Positions 52,123 to 62,598 of a stretch of 64,000 nt of DNA are shown piece by piece. The position numbers were made by a program, and so were the translations under genes. Origin of the DNA: Cellulomonas wangleii (GTDB lineage: Bacteria; Actinomycetota; Actinomycetes; Actinomycetales; Cellulomonadaceae); the NCBI RefSeq assembly GCF_018388445.1, contig NZ_CP074405.1:3286001-3350000 (forward strand), given 5' to 3'. Under the pieces are notes generated by a model, which saw nothing but the letters and a program-made list of their open reading frames with translations, did no database searches and was not told where the DNA came from. The stretch's first letter is position 1, and every line of letters begins with the position of its first letter.

Positions 52123-52533
52123 ATGGAGAACACACCGATGACCAGCCAGTCCGTCCCTCTCACCGCGCGCCGACGGGTGCGTGGCCGCGTGGTCGCCGCG
52201 CTCGCCGCGACCGTCCTGCTCTTCCCCGCGATCGGGGTCACCAACGCGCCCGACCAGGTGGTCCCGGCGATCGTCCTGCCCGTCACGGTGGCCATCTGGG
52301 TCGCCGTCCTCGGCCTGCGCGACATCCCCCGGCCCGTCCTCACGGGCACCCTCGCGGGCCTCGCGTACGGCGCCGTCCTCATGACGGTGTCGCTCGTGTC
52401 CGGCGCCGGCGAGGTGTCGCCGGGCCTGCACGCCGTGGCCGCCGTCTTCGAGATCGGGTGGTCGACGCTGCTCGGTACCGGCCTCGGGCTGCTCGGCAGC
52501 GGGCTGCAGCAGATCCGGGGGCGACGGCCGTGA
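52123..52533 (+). CDS. Small four-helix membrane protein
   Basis: A 136-residue protein of unknown function with four hydrophobic segments (VVAALAATVLLFPAIGVT; VVPAIVLPVTVAIWVAVLGL; LTGTLAGLAYGAVLMTVSLV; AVFEIGWSTLLGTGLGLLG). TAGCGT at 52109-52114 is eight bases before ATG 52123, consistent with a leaderless start; ATG 52138, with GGAGA nine bases upstream, is an alternative. Its stop overlaps the oxidase start (GTGA), so the two are translated together, which hints at a partnership at the membrane. Confidence 0.7.
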   Translation: MENTPMTSQSVPLTARRRVRGRVVAALAATVLLFPAIGVTNAPDQVVPAIVLPVTVAIWVAVLGLRDIPRPVLTGTLAGLAYGAVLMTVSLVSGAGEVSPGLHAVAAVFEIGWSTLLGTGLGLLGSGLQQIRGRRP

Positions 52534-54065
52534 GGCGCCCCCGAGGTGCGCTGCGGCTCGTCGCGAGCGCAGGGGCCGCCCTCCTCGTGGCCGCGGGCGT
52601 GAGCGCCTGCAGCGAGGTGTCCGTCTCGGCGGTCGACGTGCCGGAGACGTTCGACGTCCCGCTGCCCGTCCCCCCGCTCGCGCCGTCGCGCGTCGCGGCG
52701 GACGGCACCCGCACCTTCCGGCTGACCGCGCAGGAGGGCTCGACCCAGTTCACCCCCGGCGTCGACACCCCCACCTGGGGGTTCGACGGCGACCTGCTGG
52801 GCCCCACCCTGCGGGCGGCACGCGGCGAGAAGGTCGCCGTCGAGGTCCGCAACGACCTGCCCGAGACGACGAGCGTGCACTGGCACGGCATGCACCTGCC
52901 CGCCGCGATGGACGGCGGCCCCCACCAGAGCGTCGAGCCGGGCGCCACGTGGCGCCCGACCTGGCGCATCGACCAGCCCGCCGCGACCCTCTGGTACCAC
53001 CCGCACCCGCACGGCCAGACGCAGGAGCACGTCTACCGCGGGCTGGCCGGGTTCTTCCTGCTCGACGACCCCGCCGCACCGGACGTCGGCCTGCCGACGG
53101 AGTACGGCGTCGACGACGTGCCGGTGGTCGTGCAGGACCGGAACGTCGACCGCGACGGGTCGCTCGACATGTCCGGCGGTGAGCTCGGGGTCCTCGGCTC
53201 GCTGGTGACGACGAACGGCGTGCGCGGCGCCCACCTGCCGGTGACGACGCAGCGCGTGCGCCTGCGGCTGCTCAACGGGTCGACGGCGCGCACGTACGCG
53301 TTCGGGTTCGCGGACGACCGCCGGTTCCTGCAGGTCGCGTCCGACGGCGGGCTGCTCACCGAGCCGCTGCCCACGACCCGCGTCCAGCTGTCACCGGGCG
53401 AGCGGGCGGAGGTCGTCGTCACGGCGTCGCCGGGCGAGAGGGTCCGGCTGCGCTCGTTCCCGCCGGACCTGGGGCGCGTCGTCGCGGGCTTCGCGATGGG
53501 CGCCCAGGACACCTTCGACGTCCTGGAGCTGCGCGCCGCGCCCGACCTGGCCCCGTCGCCCGAGGTGGCGCCGACGCTGACGACCCTGGAGCCGATGTCC
53601 GCCGCGGACGCGGACGTGACGCGCACCTTCGAGCTGGAGGACCGCTCGATCAACGGCCGCCGCATGGACATGGACCGCGTCGACGTCACCGCCGAGCTGG
53701 GCACGACGGAGGTGTGGGAGGTCCGCAACCGCAACGCGTTCCCGCACAGCCTGCACGTGCACGACGTGCAGATGCGGGTCCTCGACATCGACGGCGAGGC
53801 CCCGCCGGCGGCGCTCGCGGGCGCGAAGGACACCGTCTACCTGGCACCGAACCGCACGTACCGCCTGATCATGCGGTTCGAGGACTACGCGGACCCCGAC
53901 ACGCCCTACATGTTCCACTGCCACCTGCTGCTGCACGAGGACCAGGGCATGATGGGCCAGCTCGTGGTCGTGGACCCGGACGACGCGACGGGCGGGCAAC
54001 CGCCCCGCGGCGGGGACGACGCCGGCGGCGACGACGCCGGCGAGGACGCCCACCACCACGGGTGA
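52530..54065 (+). CDS. Multicopper oxidase lipoprotein, CueO/laccase type
   Basis: A 511-residue exported oxidase. The signal ends with VSAC (C27), a possible lipobox. Copper motifs are HWHG (117-120), WYHPHPHG (155-162), HSLHVHD, and HCHLLLHEDQGMM (463-475), providing the T1 and trinuclear sites; the T1 axial ligand is Met. The C-terminal tail is acidic and ends in a His cluster (AHHHG), a possible metal-binding extra. Related enzymes oxidise Cu(I), Mn or phenolics; a lignin-related role is possible in a plant-matter degrader. GTG 52530 overlaps the membrane protein stop. Confidence 0.92.
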   Translation: MRRPRGALRLVASAGAALLVAAGVSACSEVSVSAVDVPETFDVPLPVPPLAPSRVAADGTRTFRLTAQEGSTQFTPGVDTPTWGFDGDLLGPTLRAARGEKVAVEVRNDLPETTSVHWHGMHLPAAMDGGPHQSVEPGATWRPTWRIDQPAATLWYHPHPHGQTQEHVYRGLAGFFLLDDPAAPDVGLPTEYGVDDVPVVVQDRNVDRDGSLDMSGGELGVLGSLVTTNGVRGAHLPVTTQRVRLRLLNGSTARTYAFGFADDRRFLQVASDGGLLTEPLPTTRVQLSPGERAEVVVTASPGERVRLRSFPPDLGRVVAGFAMGAQDTFDVLELRAAPDLAPSPEVAPTLTTLEPMSAADADVTRTFELEDRSINGRRMDMDRVDVTAELGTTEVWEVRNRNAFPHSLHVHDVQMRVLDIDGEAPPAALAGAKDTVYLAPNRTYRLIMRFEDYADPDTPYMFHCHLLLHEDQGMMGQLVVVDPDDATGGQPPRGGDDAGGDDAGEDAHHHG

Positions 54066-54242
54066 CCGCGGCCGGTCGGGCCCGCGGCAGCCCTCGTCGC
54101 CTGCTGGCCTCCGACGTCGCCGACCGCGCGGCGGACGTCGCCGTGCGCCCGGCGGGGGCGGGATCGATCCGCCGGGGCCGTACGTTGGGACCAGCAGGCG
54201 CGCCAGAACGGCGCCACGACGAGACGAGACGAGCACCGACGC

Positions 54243-55022
54243 ATGAGCAGCACCCCCGCAGTCCTCGAGGCCACCGACGTCTGGGCCGGGTACGGCGGCC
54301 CGCCCGTGCTGGCGGGCGTCTCCCTCACCCTGCGCCCGGGCGACGCCCTGGGCGTGCTCGGACGCTCGGGCGTCGGCAAGTCCACGCTCGTCGAGATCCT
54401 GGGCGGCGGCATGCGCGCGAGCCAGGGACACGTGACCCTCGACGGCGTGCCGGTCGGCAAGACCCCGCGCCGACGGCGCAAGGAGGTCAAGGCGCGCCTG
54501 CGCACGGTCCACCAGAACGGCCTGGCCGGGATCGACACGCAGCGCACGGTCGAGGAGACGATCCTCGACGCGTTCAAGGAGGCCCGGAAGGCCGGTCGCA
54601 CCACGAACAACGACGTCGAGGCGGCGCTGGCCGTCGTGGGCCTGCCGATCCGGTTCGTCACGCGGCGCGTCGGCACGCTGTCCGGCGGGGAGCGGCAGCG
54701 CGTCGCGATCGCACGAGCCCTGGCCACCCGGCCCGACCTGCTGCTGCTCGACGAGCCGCTCACGGCCGTCGACCAGTCGATGCGCGAGGAGATCGCCGAC
54801 GACATCCGCGCCCTGGTCCGCGCCGACGGCATCGGGCTGCTGGTCGCGTCGCACGACGTGCGGCTGCTCGACCGCCTGACCGACCGGGTGCTGGTGCTCG
54901 CCGACGGCACGTTCGTCGAGTCCGGCCCGTTGCGCGACGTCCTGCGCGACCCGCAGCACCCGGACACGCAGGCCGTCGCGGCGTCGCTGCCCGAGCTGAC
55001 GGGCGGCCGGCCGCCCGCCTGA
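54243..55022 (+). CDS. ABC transporter ATPase, peptide/nickel-like, orphan
   Basis: A 259-residue ATPase with Walker A GRSGVGKST (40-48), signature LSGGE (146-150) and Walker B LLLLDEP (166-172). It resembles DppF/NikE subunits, but the Q-loop reads VHQNGLAGID where VFQDPxxSLDP is usual, and the D-loop is LTAVDQSM. No permease or binding-protein gene is adjacent, so its partners are elsewhere or it acts alone. The 177 bases upstream hold no gene. Two hairpins follow. Confidence 0.85.
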   Translation: MSSTPAVLEATDVWAGYGGPPVLAGVSLTLRPGDALGVLGRSGVGKSTLVEILGGGMRASQGHVTLDGVPVGKTPRRRRKEVKARLRTVHQNGLAGIDTQRTVEETILDAFKEARKAGRTTNNDVEAALAVVGLPIRFVTRRVGTLSGGERQRVAIARALATRPDLLLLDEPLTAVDQSMREEIADDIRALVRADGIGLLVASHDVRLLDRLTDRVLVLADGTFVESGPLRDVLRDPQHPDTQAVAASLPELTGGRPPA

Positions 55023-55081
55023 CCGGCGCGGTCCGCCTGACCGGCGCGCGACAGGCGACCGGTCGGGATCCCGCACGGAGC

Positions 55082-55109
55082 GGGCCGGGCGGCCCCTGCC
55101 GCCCGGCCC
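55082..55109 (+). terminator. Terminator after the orphan ATPase
   Basis: GGGCCGGGCGG and CCGCCCGGCCC form an 11-bp perfect stem with a six-base loop, 59 bases after the ATPase stop. Confidence 0.6.
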
Positions 55110-55135
55110 TCCCCGGCTCCGAGCCCGGGCCACGA

Positions 55136-55173
55136 GGTCCGCACCGCCGCCCCCGCGGGCGACGGTGCGGACC
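55136..55173 (-). terminator. Terminator after the xylanase gene
   Basis: GGTCCGCACCG and CGGTGCGGACC form an 11-bp perfect stem; the 16-base interior holds a further GCCC/GGGC pairing. It begins 23 bases after the xylanase stop on the minus strand. Confidence 0.6.
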
Positions 55174-55196
55174 GGTTGCCGGTGGGACCGTCCCGG

Positions 55197-57665
<2,469 letters not shown>

Positions 57666-57840
57666 TCACCCTCTCTGCGGCCCGCCGGACGGCGGGGATC
57701 GCGGCCGTACCGGGCACCTCGGAGGGCACGGCGGTCCCACCCGTGTGCGGGTGCAGGCCTGGTGCGTCCGGTGCCGACCGCGCGGGTGGACGCCGTCGGC
57801 CCGCCGCACGGCCGGGTGGTGCAGGGTCCCGTTCCAGCCG

Positions 57841-57856
57841 TTGTGTACGTTCACAA
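57841..57856. promoter_or_regulatory. LacI-type operator candidate
   Basis: TTGTGTACGTTCACAA has perfect TTGTG/CACAA arms and a near-symmetrical ACGT centre. It is 179 bases upstream of the xylanase ATG. Confidence 0.55.
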
Positions 57857-57895
57857 TCCCACGCGGGCCACCGGAGTCGAAGGGCTTGCGCGACG

Positions 57896-57909
57896 GCGAA
57901 TCGTTTCGC
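57896..57909. promoter_or_regulatory. Second LacI-type operator candidate
   Basis: GCGAA-TCGT-TTCGC has perfect 5-base arms. It lies 55 bases from the first palindrome, close to five helical turns, which would let one dimer pair act from the same face. Confidence 0.5.
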
Positions 57910-58080
57910 GGAGGGCCTCGCCGCCGCGCGCGCCGCCCTCCGCGCGGCCCTCCCGCAGACCCCGTCGGGCGGGCGCGCCGTTTTGACCCCGTTTCCACCA
58001 GCCGGGACCGCTTTCGGGGGTTAGCATCGGGCGGCGGACCGGCCACCGACGGCGGTCGCAGACGGGCGGGGGGGTCGTCG

Positions 58081-59139
58081 ATGACGACGAGCGGCGACCG
58101 ACCGCGACGACCGTCGATCACCGACGTCGCGCGGCGCGCAGGGGTGTCCGTCGGGACGGTGTCCAACGTCCTCAACCGCCCCGACCACGTGGCCTCGTCG
58201 ACACGCGACCGCGTCCAGGCGGTCATCGAGGACCTCGGGTTCGTCCGCAACGCGTCGGCGCGCCAGCTGCGGGTGGGTTCGGCGAACATGCTGGGGGTGC
58301 TGGTCCTCGACCTCGCCAACCCCTTCTTCACGGGGATCGCTCGCGGCGTCGAGGACCGGATCGCCCCGGAGGACTACACGCTCGTCCTCTCGTCGTCGGA
58401 CGCGGACACCGAGCGTGAGGCCCGCTACCTGCGGCTGCACGAGGAGCACGGCGTGCAGGGCATCCTCGTCAGCCCGGCGCGCGCCTCGATCGACCAGGTG
58501 CTGGCGGTGCGGGACCGCGGCATGCAGGTCGTCCTCCTGGACGCGTCGGCGGACGTCACCGAGATCTCGAGCGTGGGCGTCGACGACGTACGGGGCGGCG
58601 CGCTGGCCACCGAGCACCTCCTGGCGCTGGGGCACCGCCGCATCGGGCTCGTCAACGGCCCGGGCGACGTGCGGCCGTGCGCCGACCGCCGCGCCGGCAC
58701 CGTCGCGGCGCTCACCGCCGCCGGCCTGGACCCGGGCAAGGTGCTCGCCGAGGTGACCGTGCCCGCCATGACCGCGGACGCGGGCGACGCGGCGATGACC
58801 GAGCTGCTGGCGCTCGGCCCCGCCCGCCGACCGACCGCGACGTTCTGCACCAACGACCTCCTGGCGCTCGGCGCGCTGCGCGCCCTGCGGCGCGCCGGCG
58901 TCGCCGTGCCCGAGCAGATGGCCGTCGTCGGGTACGACGACATCCCCGTGCTCGGCCTGCTGCCCGTGCCGCTGACCTCGGTCCGGCAGCCGACCCACAC
59001 CCTCGGCTGGACGGCCGCGGACCTGCTGCTGCGGGAGGCCGCGGCGGGCCGCGGCGTCGAGCACCAGCGCGTGCTCTTCCAGCCGGAGCTCGTCGTGCGG
59101 GCCAGCACGGCCGGGGCCGCGGCACCCGACCCGCGCTGA
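58081..59139 (+). CDS. LacI-family regulator of the xylanase gene
   Basis: A 352-residue regulator: helix-turn-helix SITDVARRAGVSVGTVSNVLNR, then the effector domain (NPFFTGIARGVEDRI, LALGHRRIGLVNGPGDVRPCADRRAG, GYDDIPVLGLLPVPLTSVRQP). ATG 58081 begins 12 residues before the DNA-binding domain. It is divergent from the trimodular xylanase and convergent with the GH3 gene, so it likely represses xylanase synthesis until xylo-oligosaccharides appear. The ligand is inferred. Confidence 0.9.
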   Translation: MTTSGDRPRRPSITDVARRAGVSVGTVSNVLNRPDHVASSTRDRVQAVIEDLGFVRNASARQLRVGSANMLGVLVLDLANPFFTGIARGVEDRIAPEDYTLVLSSSDADTEREARYLRLHEEHGVQGILVSPARASIDQVLAVRDRGMQVVLLDASADVTEISSVGVDDVRGGALATEHLLALGHRRIGLVNGPGDVRPCADRRAGTVAALTAAGLDPGKVLAEVTVPAMTADAGDAAMTELLALGPARRPTATFCTNDLLALGALRALRRAGVAVPEQMAVVGYDDIPVLGLLPVPLTSVRQPTHTLGWTAADLLLREAAAGRGVEHQRVLFQPELVVRASTAGAAAPDPR

Positions 59140-59154
59140 GCCCGCGGCGCCGGC

Positions 59155-61452
59155 TCAGCCGGTGACGGCGAAGCCCGCGCGCAGCAGGTCGCGGTCCCGC
59201 GAGGAGCGGCCGACGAGCAGCTCGAACTCCCCCGGCTCGACGACGCGACGGCCCTCGGAGTCGACGATCGTGCAGTCGGCCACGGGCACCTCGACGTCGA
59301 CCACGACGGACTCCCCCGGTGCGACGTCGACGTGCCGGTACGCCTTGAGCTCCTTGTCCGCCCAGGTCAGCGACGTCACGAGGTCGCTGACGTAGACCTG
59401 CACGACCTCGTGCGACGGGCGCGTGCCGGTGTTCGTCAGCGTGACCCGCGCGCGGACCACGTCGTCGCGGCCGAGCACCGGCGTGGCCACCGTGAGGTCG
59501 GTGTACTCCACCGTCGAGTACGACAGGCCCTCGCCGAACGCGAACGCCGGGTCCTGCGTGAGGTCGGCGTACCGGGTGCCGTGCTGACCGCGCAGCCCGT
59601 TGTAGTAGACGGGCTGCTGGCCGACGTGCCGCGGGAAGGTCAGCGGCAGCCGACCGGCCGGCTCGATGGTGCCGAGCAGCAGCTCGGCGATCGCGCGCCC
59701 GCCACGCATGCCGGGGTTGGCGGCCCACACGATCGCGTCGGCGCCCAGGGCCGACTCCGGCAGCACCAGCGGCTTGGACGCGATGAGGACCACCGTCATC
59801 GGCGTGCCGGTCGCGGCCAGCGCGTCGAGCAGGGCGACCTGCCCGCCCACCAGCTCGAGCGTCGCGGTGGACCGCGTCTCGCCCATGAGGCCGATGGTGT
59901 CGCCGACGACGGCGACCACGTGGTCGGACGCCCGCGCCGCGGCGACCGCCTCGGCGATCATCGCCGCGTCCGGTGCGGCCGCGTGCAGGATCGGCATCTT
60001 GGGCTGCCCGTCGGGGTAGAACTCGCCCTCCGGGTCGGGCCCGAGGGTGCCGATCTCGGCGCCCTTCGCGTACGTGAGCTCCCACGTCTCGGGCAGCAGA
60101 CCGCGCAGACCGTCCAGCACGGTCTCGGTCATCTCGCGCGGGTGACCCTCCTCGCGCATCCAGTCGACCTGGCCGGAGCGACCGGCCCAGTCGCCCAGCT
60201 GGGCGTCAACGTCGTCCGCGTTGGGGCCGACCACCGCGAGCCGCAGCGGCGCCGGGGCGGCGCCGTCCGGGGCCGTGGCGTGCCCGTCCAGCCGCGACAC
60301 GAGGCCACCACCCAGCGGCAGCACGCCGGAGTTCTGCAGCAGCACCAGCGAGCGGCGCGTCACCTGCAGGTTGATGTCCTGGTGGTCGTCCGACCCGATG
60401 ACCTCGGCCTGCCGCACCGGGTCGGGCCGCCGCGGGTCCTCGAAGAGGCCCAGCTCGAACTTCACGGTGAGGATGCGCGCGACGGCGGCGTCGAGCTGCG
60501 CCTCGTCGACCAGGCCGTTGGCGACCGCCTTCTGCACGCCCTCGAAGAACCCGGGGGTCGTCATGACCATGTCGTTGCCGGCGTCCACGGCGTTCGCGGC
60601 GGCGTGCTCGTGGTCCGGGGCGATCTTCTGCTCCCAGACCATGCGCCCGACGTTGTCCCAGTCCGTGACGAGGGTGCCGGTCCAGCCCCACTCGCCGCGC
60701 AGCACGTCCTGCAGGAGCCACTTGTTGACGACGATCGGGACCCCGTCGGTGGACTGGTAGCCGATCATGAACGTGCGGGCGCCCTCGCGGGCGACGCGCT
60801 CGAACGGCGGCAGGAACCACGAGCGGAGCTTGCGGCGCGAGATGTCGGCCTCGGACGCGTCGCGCCCGCCCTGCGTCTCGGAGTACCCGGCGAAGTGCTT
60901 GGCGCACGCGAGCACCGCGGTCGGGTCGTCCAGGCCGTCACCCTGGTAGCCGCGCACCATCGCGGCCGCGAGCTCACCCAGCAGGAACGGGTCCTCGCCG
61001 AACGTCTCGTCGACCCGGCCCCAGCGCAGGTCGCGCGTGATGCAGACGACCGGCGAGAACGTCCAGTGCAGGCCCGTGGCCGACACCTCGACGGCCGTCA
61101 CCCGCGCCATCGCCTCGGCCGCCGCCGGGTCCCAGGACGCGGCGACGCCGAGCTGGGTGGGGAAGATCGTCGCGCCCCGCCAGAAGGAGTAGCCGTGGAT
61201 CGCGTCGTCGGCGACGAGGAGCGGGATGCGCAACCGCGTGCGCTCGACCGCGTCCAGGGCCTCGAGCACGCGCTGCGGCGACGCGTGCAGGATCGACCCG
61301 ACGTGCTTCTCCAGGACGAGGTCCTCCACGCCCGGCTGGGCGTCGAGCTGCAGCATCTGCCCCGCCTTCTCGGGCAGCGTCATGCGGCTCAGCAGGTCGG
61401 CGACGCGCGCCGGGACGGGCAGCGACGGGTCCTGGTACGGGAGCGTGTCCAC
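59155..61452 (-). CDS. GH3 beta-glucosidase / beta-xylosidase
   Basis: A 765-residue family 3 enzyme: the TIM barrel has KHF at 185-187 and the nucleophile D264 in LVTDWDN; the second domain holds GETRSTATLEL, likely including the acid/base Glu, and a fibronectin-III-like domain closes the chain (TNTGTRPSHEVVQVYV, VEPGEFELLVGRSSRD). No signal peptide is present. GTG 61452 follows GAGGA by six bases. Members hydrolyse beta-glucosides or beta-xylosides; the AIHGYSFWRGATIFPTQ segment is common to beta-glucosidases and does not settle the choice. It probably processes imported oligosaccharides. Confidence 0.92.
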   Translation of the reverse strand: MDTLPYQDPSLPVPARVADLLSRMTLPEKAGQMLQLDAQPGVEDLVLEKHVGSILHASPQRVLEALDAVERTRLRIPLLVADDAIHGYSFWRGATIFPTQLGVAASWDPAAAEAMARVTAVEVSATGLHWTFSPVVCITRDLRWGRVDETFGEDPFLLGELAAAMVRGYQGDGLDDPTAVLACAKHFAGYSETQGGRDASEADISRRKLRSWFLPPFERVAREGARTFMIGYQSTDGVPIVVNKWLLQDVLRGEWGWTGTLVTDWDNVGRMVWEQKIAPDHEHAAANAVDAGNDMVMTTPGFFEGVQKAVANGLVDEAQLDAAVARILTVKFELGLFEDPRRPDPVRQAEVIGSDDHQDINLQVTRRSLVLLQNSGVLPLGGGLVSRLDGHATAPDGAAPAPLRLAVVGPNADDVDAQLGDWAGRSGQVDWMREEGHPREMTETVLDGLRGLLPETWELTYAKGAEIGTLGPDPEGEFYPDGQPKMPILHAAAPDAAMIAEAVAAARASDHVVAVVGDTIGLMGETRSTATLELVGGQVALLDALAATGTPMTVVLIASKPLVLPESALGADAIVWAANPGMRGGRAIAELLLGTIEPAGRLPLTFPRHVGQQPVYYNGLRGQHGTRYADLTQDPAFAFGEGLSYSTVEYTDLTVATPVLGRDDVVRARVTLTNTGTRPSHEVVQVYVSDLVTSLTWADKELKAYRHVDVAPGESVVVDVEVPVADCTIVDSEGRRVVEPGEFELLVGRSSRDRDLLRAGFAVTG

Positions 61453-61757
61453 GAAGGGTCCTCTGTGACGTTCGGAGCGTTGCGACCGGCCGCACGACGC
61501 TAACGCAGGTCGGGCCGGGTGCGGTAACCGCCCGTGACGGGGTCGCGCGCCCGCCGTCGACGGGTCGCGCGGCCCCGGCCGGGCCGCGCGGGTCGGCACT
61601 CCGGACCGCGTCACCCGATCGCCCGGTATCTCACCCCGCGATCCACCCCCCTGTGTCGGTGGGCCCGGCTACCGTCCGAACCGGCGCGGCCCGGCCCGCG
61701 GTCGACCCGGGTGCAGGGGCCCGGGCGTCGGGGGACGAGCAGCGAGAGGGTGACGAC
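61453..61757. promoter_or_regulatory. Divergent region, GH3 / hypothetical protein
   Basis: No gene is seen in these 305 bases. For GH3, TTACCG (61527-61522) and TAGCGT (61502-61497) on the minus strand are 19 bases apart. For the plus strand, TACCGT at 61670-61675 may be a -10 box. No palindromic operator was found. Confidence 0.4.
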
Positions 61758-62084
61758 ATGGGCGAGACGGGTGCCGTCCCGGTACTGACCTCGGCGGACT
61801 GCGTGCTGGTGCACACGTCCGCGACGGTGGCCACGACGGTCCACCGCGAAGGACCCGACCTGGTCGTGCACTTCCTGCAGCTCGGCGGGGTGACCCGCTG
61901 GACGTGGCCGTGCGAGGTCGTCGCCGCGGCCCTGGCGACGCCCGGCGTGGTGCGGGGGGACGACGCCATCGAGGTGGTCGTCGACCCCGAGACCGCCGAC
62001 CTGGTGGTGACGCTCGACGGTGCGGACGGCAGCGCGCTGCTCGCGGTGCCCGGTGAGGCGGTCCGGACGGCCCTCGCCCGCTGA
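61758..62084 (+). CDS. Small protein of unknown function
   Basis: A 108-residue soluble protein preceded by GAGAGGGTGACG, the same leader motif as the xylanase gene. It has an apparent beta-alpha-beta pattern (VVHFLQLGGVTRWTWPCEVVAAAL, IEVVVDPETADLVVTLDG) but no recognised family. It starts a short run with the VOC-domain gene 82 bases downstream. No function can be proposed. Confidence 0.6.
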   Translation: MGETGAVPVLTSADCVLVHTSATVATTVHREGPDLVVHFLQLGGVTRWTWPCEVVAAALATPGVVRGDDAIEVVVDPETADLVVTLDGADGSALLAVPGEAVRTALAR

Positions 62085-62166
62085 CCCGGCGGGTGTCGGC
62101 GGGCACCGGTAGCGTCGGGCGCACCCGACCGGGAGCACGTCCGAGGAGCACGTCCGAGGAGCACCG

Positions 62167-62565
62167 ATGCCGCTGCGCTGGTACACGACCGTGATCGAGT
62201 CCCGCGACCCGCACGCCCTGGCCCGGTGGTGGGCCGACGCGCTGGGCTGGGACTACGCACGCTATGCGGACGACGAGGCCGGTGTGCTGCCGCCGTGGGC
62301 CCGCGAGCTCGCACCCACCCTCCCCTTCCACCAGGTGCCGCCCGGCCTGTGCTTCGTGCAGGTCGAGCACGACAAGTCGACCAAGAACCGGTTGCACCTG
62401 GACCTCGCGCCGCACACCTCCGACGACCGCGACGCCGAGATCGCCCGGCTGCTCGACCTGGGGGCGACCCTCGCGGACGTCGGGCAGGGGCCGGACGTCT
62501 CGTGGACCGTCCTGGCGGACCCCGACGGCAACGAGTTCTGCGTGCTGTCCAGCCGCGAGCAGTGA
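62167..62565 (+). CDS. VOC-family (glyoxalase-like) protein
   Basis: A 132-residue vicinal-oxygen-chelate protein: VIESRDPHALARWWADALGW is the first beta-alpha motif, RLHLDLAPH the central strand with a likely metal-binding His, and VLADPDGNEFCVL the closing DPxGNxF motif. Such proteins isomerise or bind small electrophiles, or confer resistance to a drug. The leader contains a duplicated 13-base unit bringing two AGGAG sequences; the second is seven bases before ATG 62167. TAGCGT at 62110-62115 is a possible -10 box. Confidence 0.85.
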   Translation: MPLRWYTTVIESRDPHALARWWADALGWDYARYADDEAGVLPPWARELAPTLPFHQVPPGLCFVQVEHDKSTKNRLHLDLAPHTSDDRDAEIARLLDLGATLADVGQGPDVSWTVLADPDGNEFCVLSSREQ

Positions 62566-62598
62566 GGCTGCTGTCGGTGGGGCGCGCGAGGATGGGGC

